Assembly (NCBI GenBank): GCA_963170055.1
Contig: CAUJGJ010000188.1
Span: 573,671-637,670 of the forward strand
Length of the DNA stretch: 64,000 nucleotides
Origin: Halisarca cf. caerulea
Lineage: Eukaryota > Porifera > Demospongiae > Chondrillida > Halisarcidae
Direction of reading: 5' to 3'
The notes beneath the pieces are model-generated. The model did not search any database, had not been told where the DNA came from, and saw only the letters and a program-made list of their open reading frames with translations. The first letter of the stretch is position 1. Each line of letters starts with the position of its first letter. Positions 63,190-64,000 of the stretch are shown here, piece after piece. The translations under genes were made by a program, and so were the position numbers.

Positions 63190-64000
63190 TTTCCTAATTT
63201 TAAACTTATATTTTTAACGTTCTACTTGCGATACAAATTCTTAAAACTTTGTAACATTTTAAACTTAACTATTTCATATGTAATATCTTAGTAACTTTGC
63301 CAATTTAGTACTTTTCCTAATTTTAAACTTATATTTCTAACGTTCTCTTTGCGATACAAATTATTAAAACTTTGTAACATTTTAAACTTAACTATTTCAT
63401 TTGTAATATCTTAGGAACTTTGCCAATTTTGTGCATTCCCTAATTTTGAACTTTTGTTTCTAACGTTCTACTCGCAATACAAATTATTAAAACTTTGTAA
63501 CATTTTAAACTTAACTATTTCATTTGTAATATCTTAGGAACTTTGCCAATTTTGTGCATTCCCTAATTTTAAACTTTTGTTTCTAACGTTCTACTCGCGA
63601 TACAAATTATTAAAACTTTGTAACATTTTAAACTTAACTTTTTCATTTGTAATATCTTAGGAACTTTGCCAATTTTGTACTTTTTCTAATTTTAAACTTA
63701 TGTTTCTAACGTTCTCTTTGCGATACAAATTATTAAAATTTTGTAACGTTTTAAACTTAACTATTTCATTTGTAATATCCTAGTAACTTTGCCTATTTAG
63801 TACTTTTCCTAAATTTAAACTTATGTTTCTAACGTTCTCTTTGCGATACAAATTATTAAAACTTTGTAACATTTTAAACTTATGTATTTCATTTGTAATA
63901 TCTTTTGAACTTTGCCAATTTTGTACTTTTCCTAATTTTTATTTTATGCTTCTAACGTTCTCTTTGCGATACAAATTATTAAAACTTTGTAACTTTTTAA
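63142..64000. repeat. Divergent satellite domain, second copy, lacking two units, cut by the window end
   Basis: It repeats the markers of 61801 onward in order: ttaattattt, caatttagtac, acttatatttttaacg, tgtgcattccc twice, aactttttcattt, gtaacgttttaaac, and tttttattttatgcttc. The distance to gtaacg is 601 bp here against 847 bp in the first copy, so exactly two units (246 bp) are missing. Confidence 0.86.

Larger units (their letters stand above)
1..64000. repeat. Satellite array, 123-bp unit, ~520 head-to-tail copies
   Basis: Every part of the window is a variant of one 123-bp AT-rich unit in a single orientation. Tracking the 'cctaa' landmark gives unit starts at 1, 124, 247 and so on. 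The last start is at 63928, where perfect spacing would put it at 63961, and the 33-bp deficit is fully explained by small indels. No unit is inverted and no foreign sequence interrupts the array. There are no genes, tRNAs, rRNAs or mobile elements. A role in centromere or heterochromatin structure is inferred only from the architecture, since nothing in the sequence proves it. I do not recognise the family. Confidence 0.98.

Noticed and set aside
1..64000. CRISPR array
   Set aside because: There are no unique spacers between repeats. The whole 123 bp is repeated, and variation is by subtypes shared among units.
1..64000. CENP-B-box-like motif
   Set aside because: I looked for the TTCG...CGGG pattern of the mammalian box. 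The unit has no such arrangement; ctcggg appears only in a few units (53891, 54629, 55982) without the other half.
1..64000. Transposon or retroelement insertions
   Set aside because: The repeat phase is continuous and all shifts are explained by tiny indels, so no insertion of any size can be hidden.
1..64000. Array made wholly by assembly artefact (collapsed or looped reads)
   Set aside because: The many distinct HORs, private variants and chimeric units would not arise from simple looping. Individual near-identical duplications, such as 56069-58528, could still be affected.

Overview
The whole 64 kb window is one uninterrupted, head-to-tail satellite DNA array. The unit is 123 bp and about 24% G+C (29 of 123 bases in the first unit, hand count). 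I followed the repeat phase from end to end. There are 520 complete units plus a 73-bp partial one, and the net shift from perfect 123-bp spacing is only -33 bp. Individual indels account for all of that shift: 26 one-base deletions, 5 one-base insertions and 12 bases lost near 63.0-63.1 kb. I found no gene, RNA gene, transposon, telomere tract or unique sequence. Short open frames of 61-71 codons are by-products of the 123-bp (41-codon) period.

A megabase-style tandem array like this points to a eukaryotic nuclear chromosome, probably centromeric or pericentromeric or another heterochromatic block, read through by a long-read assembly. I do not recognise the satellite family and cannot name the organism. 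Variation is concentrated at CpG dinucleotides and runs toward TpG and CpA, which suggests that the DNA is or was CpG-methylated.

Layout: 0-6.3 kb holds 10- to 12-unit higher-order repeats (HORs). 6.5-9.8 kb holds three copies of an 8-unit (984 bp) HOR. 9.8-16.1 kb is a mosaic with a clean 7-unit (861 bp) tandem duplication. 16.2-22.9 kb carries a 2,337-bp segment duplicated at an offset of 3,813 bp. 24.0-25.4 kb is a 5-unit (615 bp) HOR. 25.5-31.0 kb is a larger duplication. 31-44 kb is a mosaic with 13- and 9-unit repeats. 44.1-51.4 kb has a recurring 738-bp cassette and a 2,336-bp tandem duplication. 51.9-61.7 kb is a run of 5-, 6- and 10-unit HORs. From 61.7 kb to the end the units are visibly more divergent and lie in a broken 1.34-kb duplication.

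The array has a direction. The first 131 units contain no net indel, and a variant subfamily (here called R, with the core ttctactcgcgatac) is absent before 10.6 kb. Indels and R units become common after 25 kb, and the right end is the most degenerate. Several units are visible chimeras left by unequal exchange in register. No protein-coding or regulatory system is supported; what is worth studying here is the satellite's own architecture.
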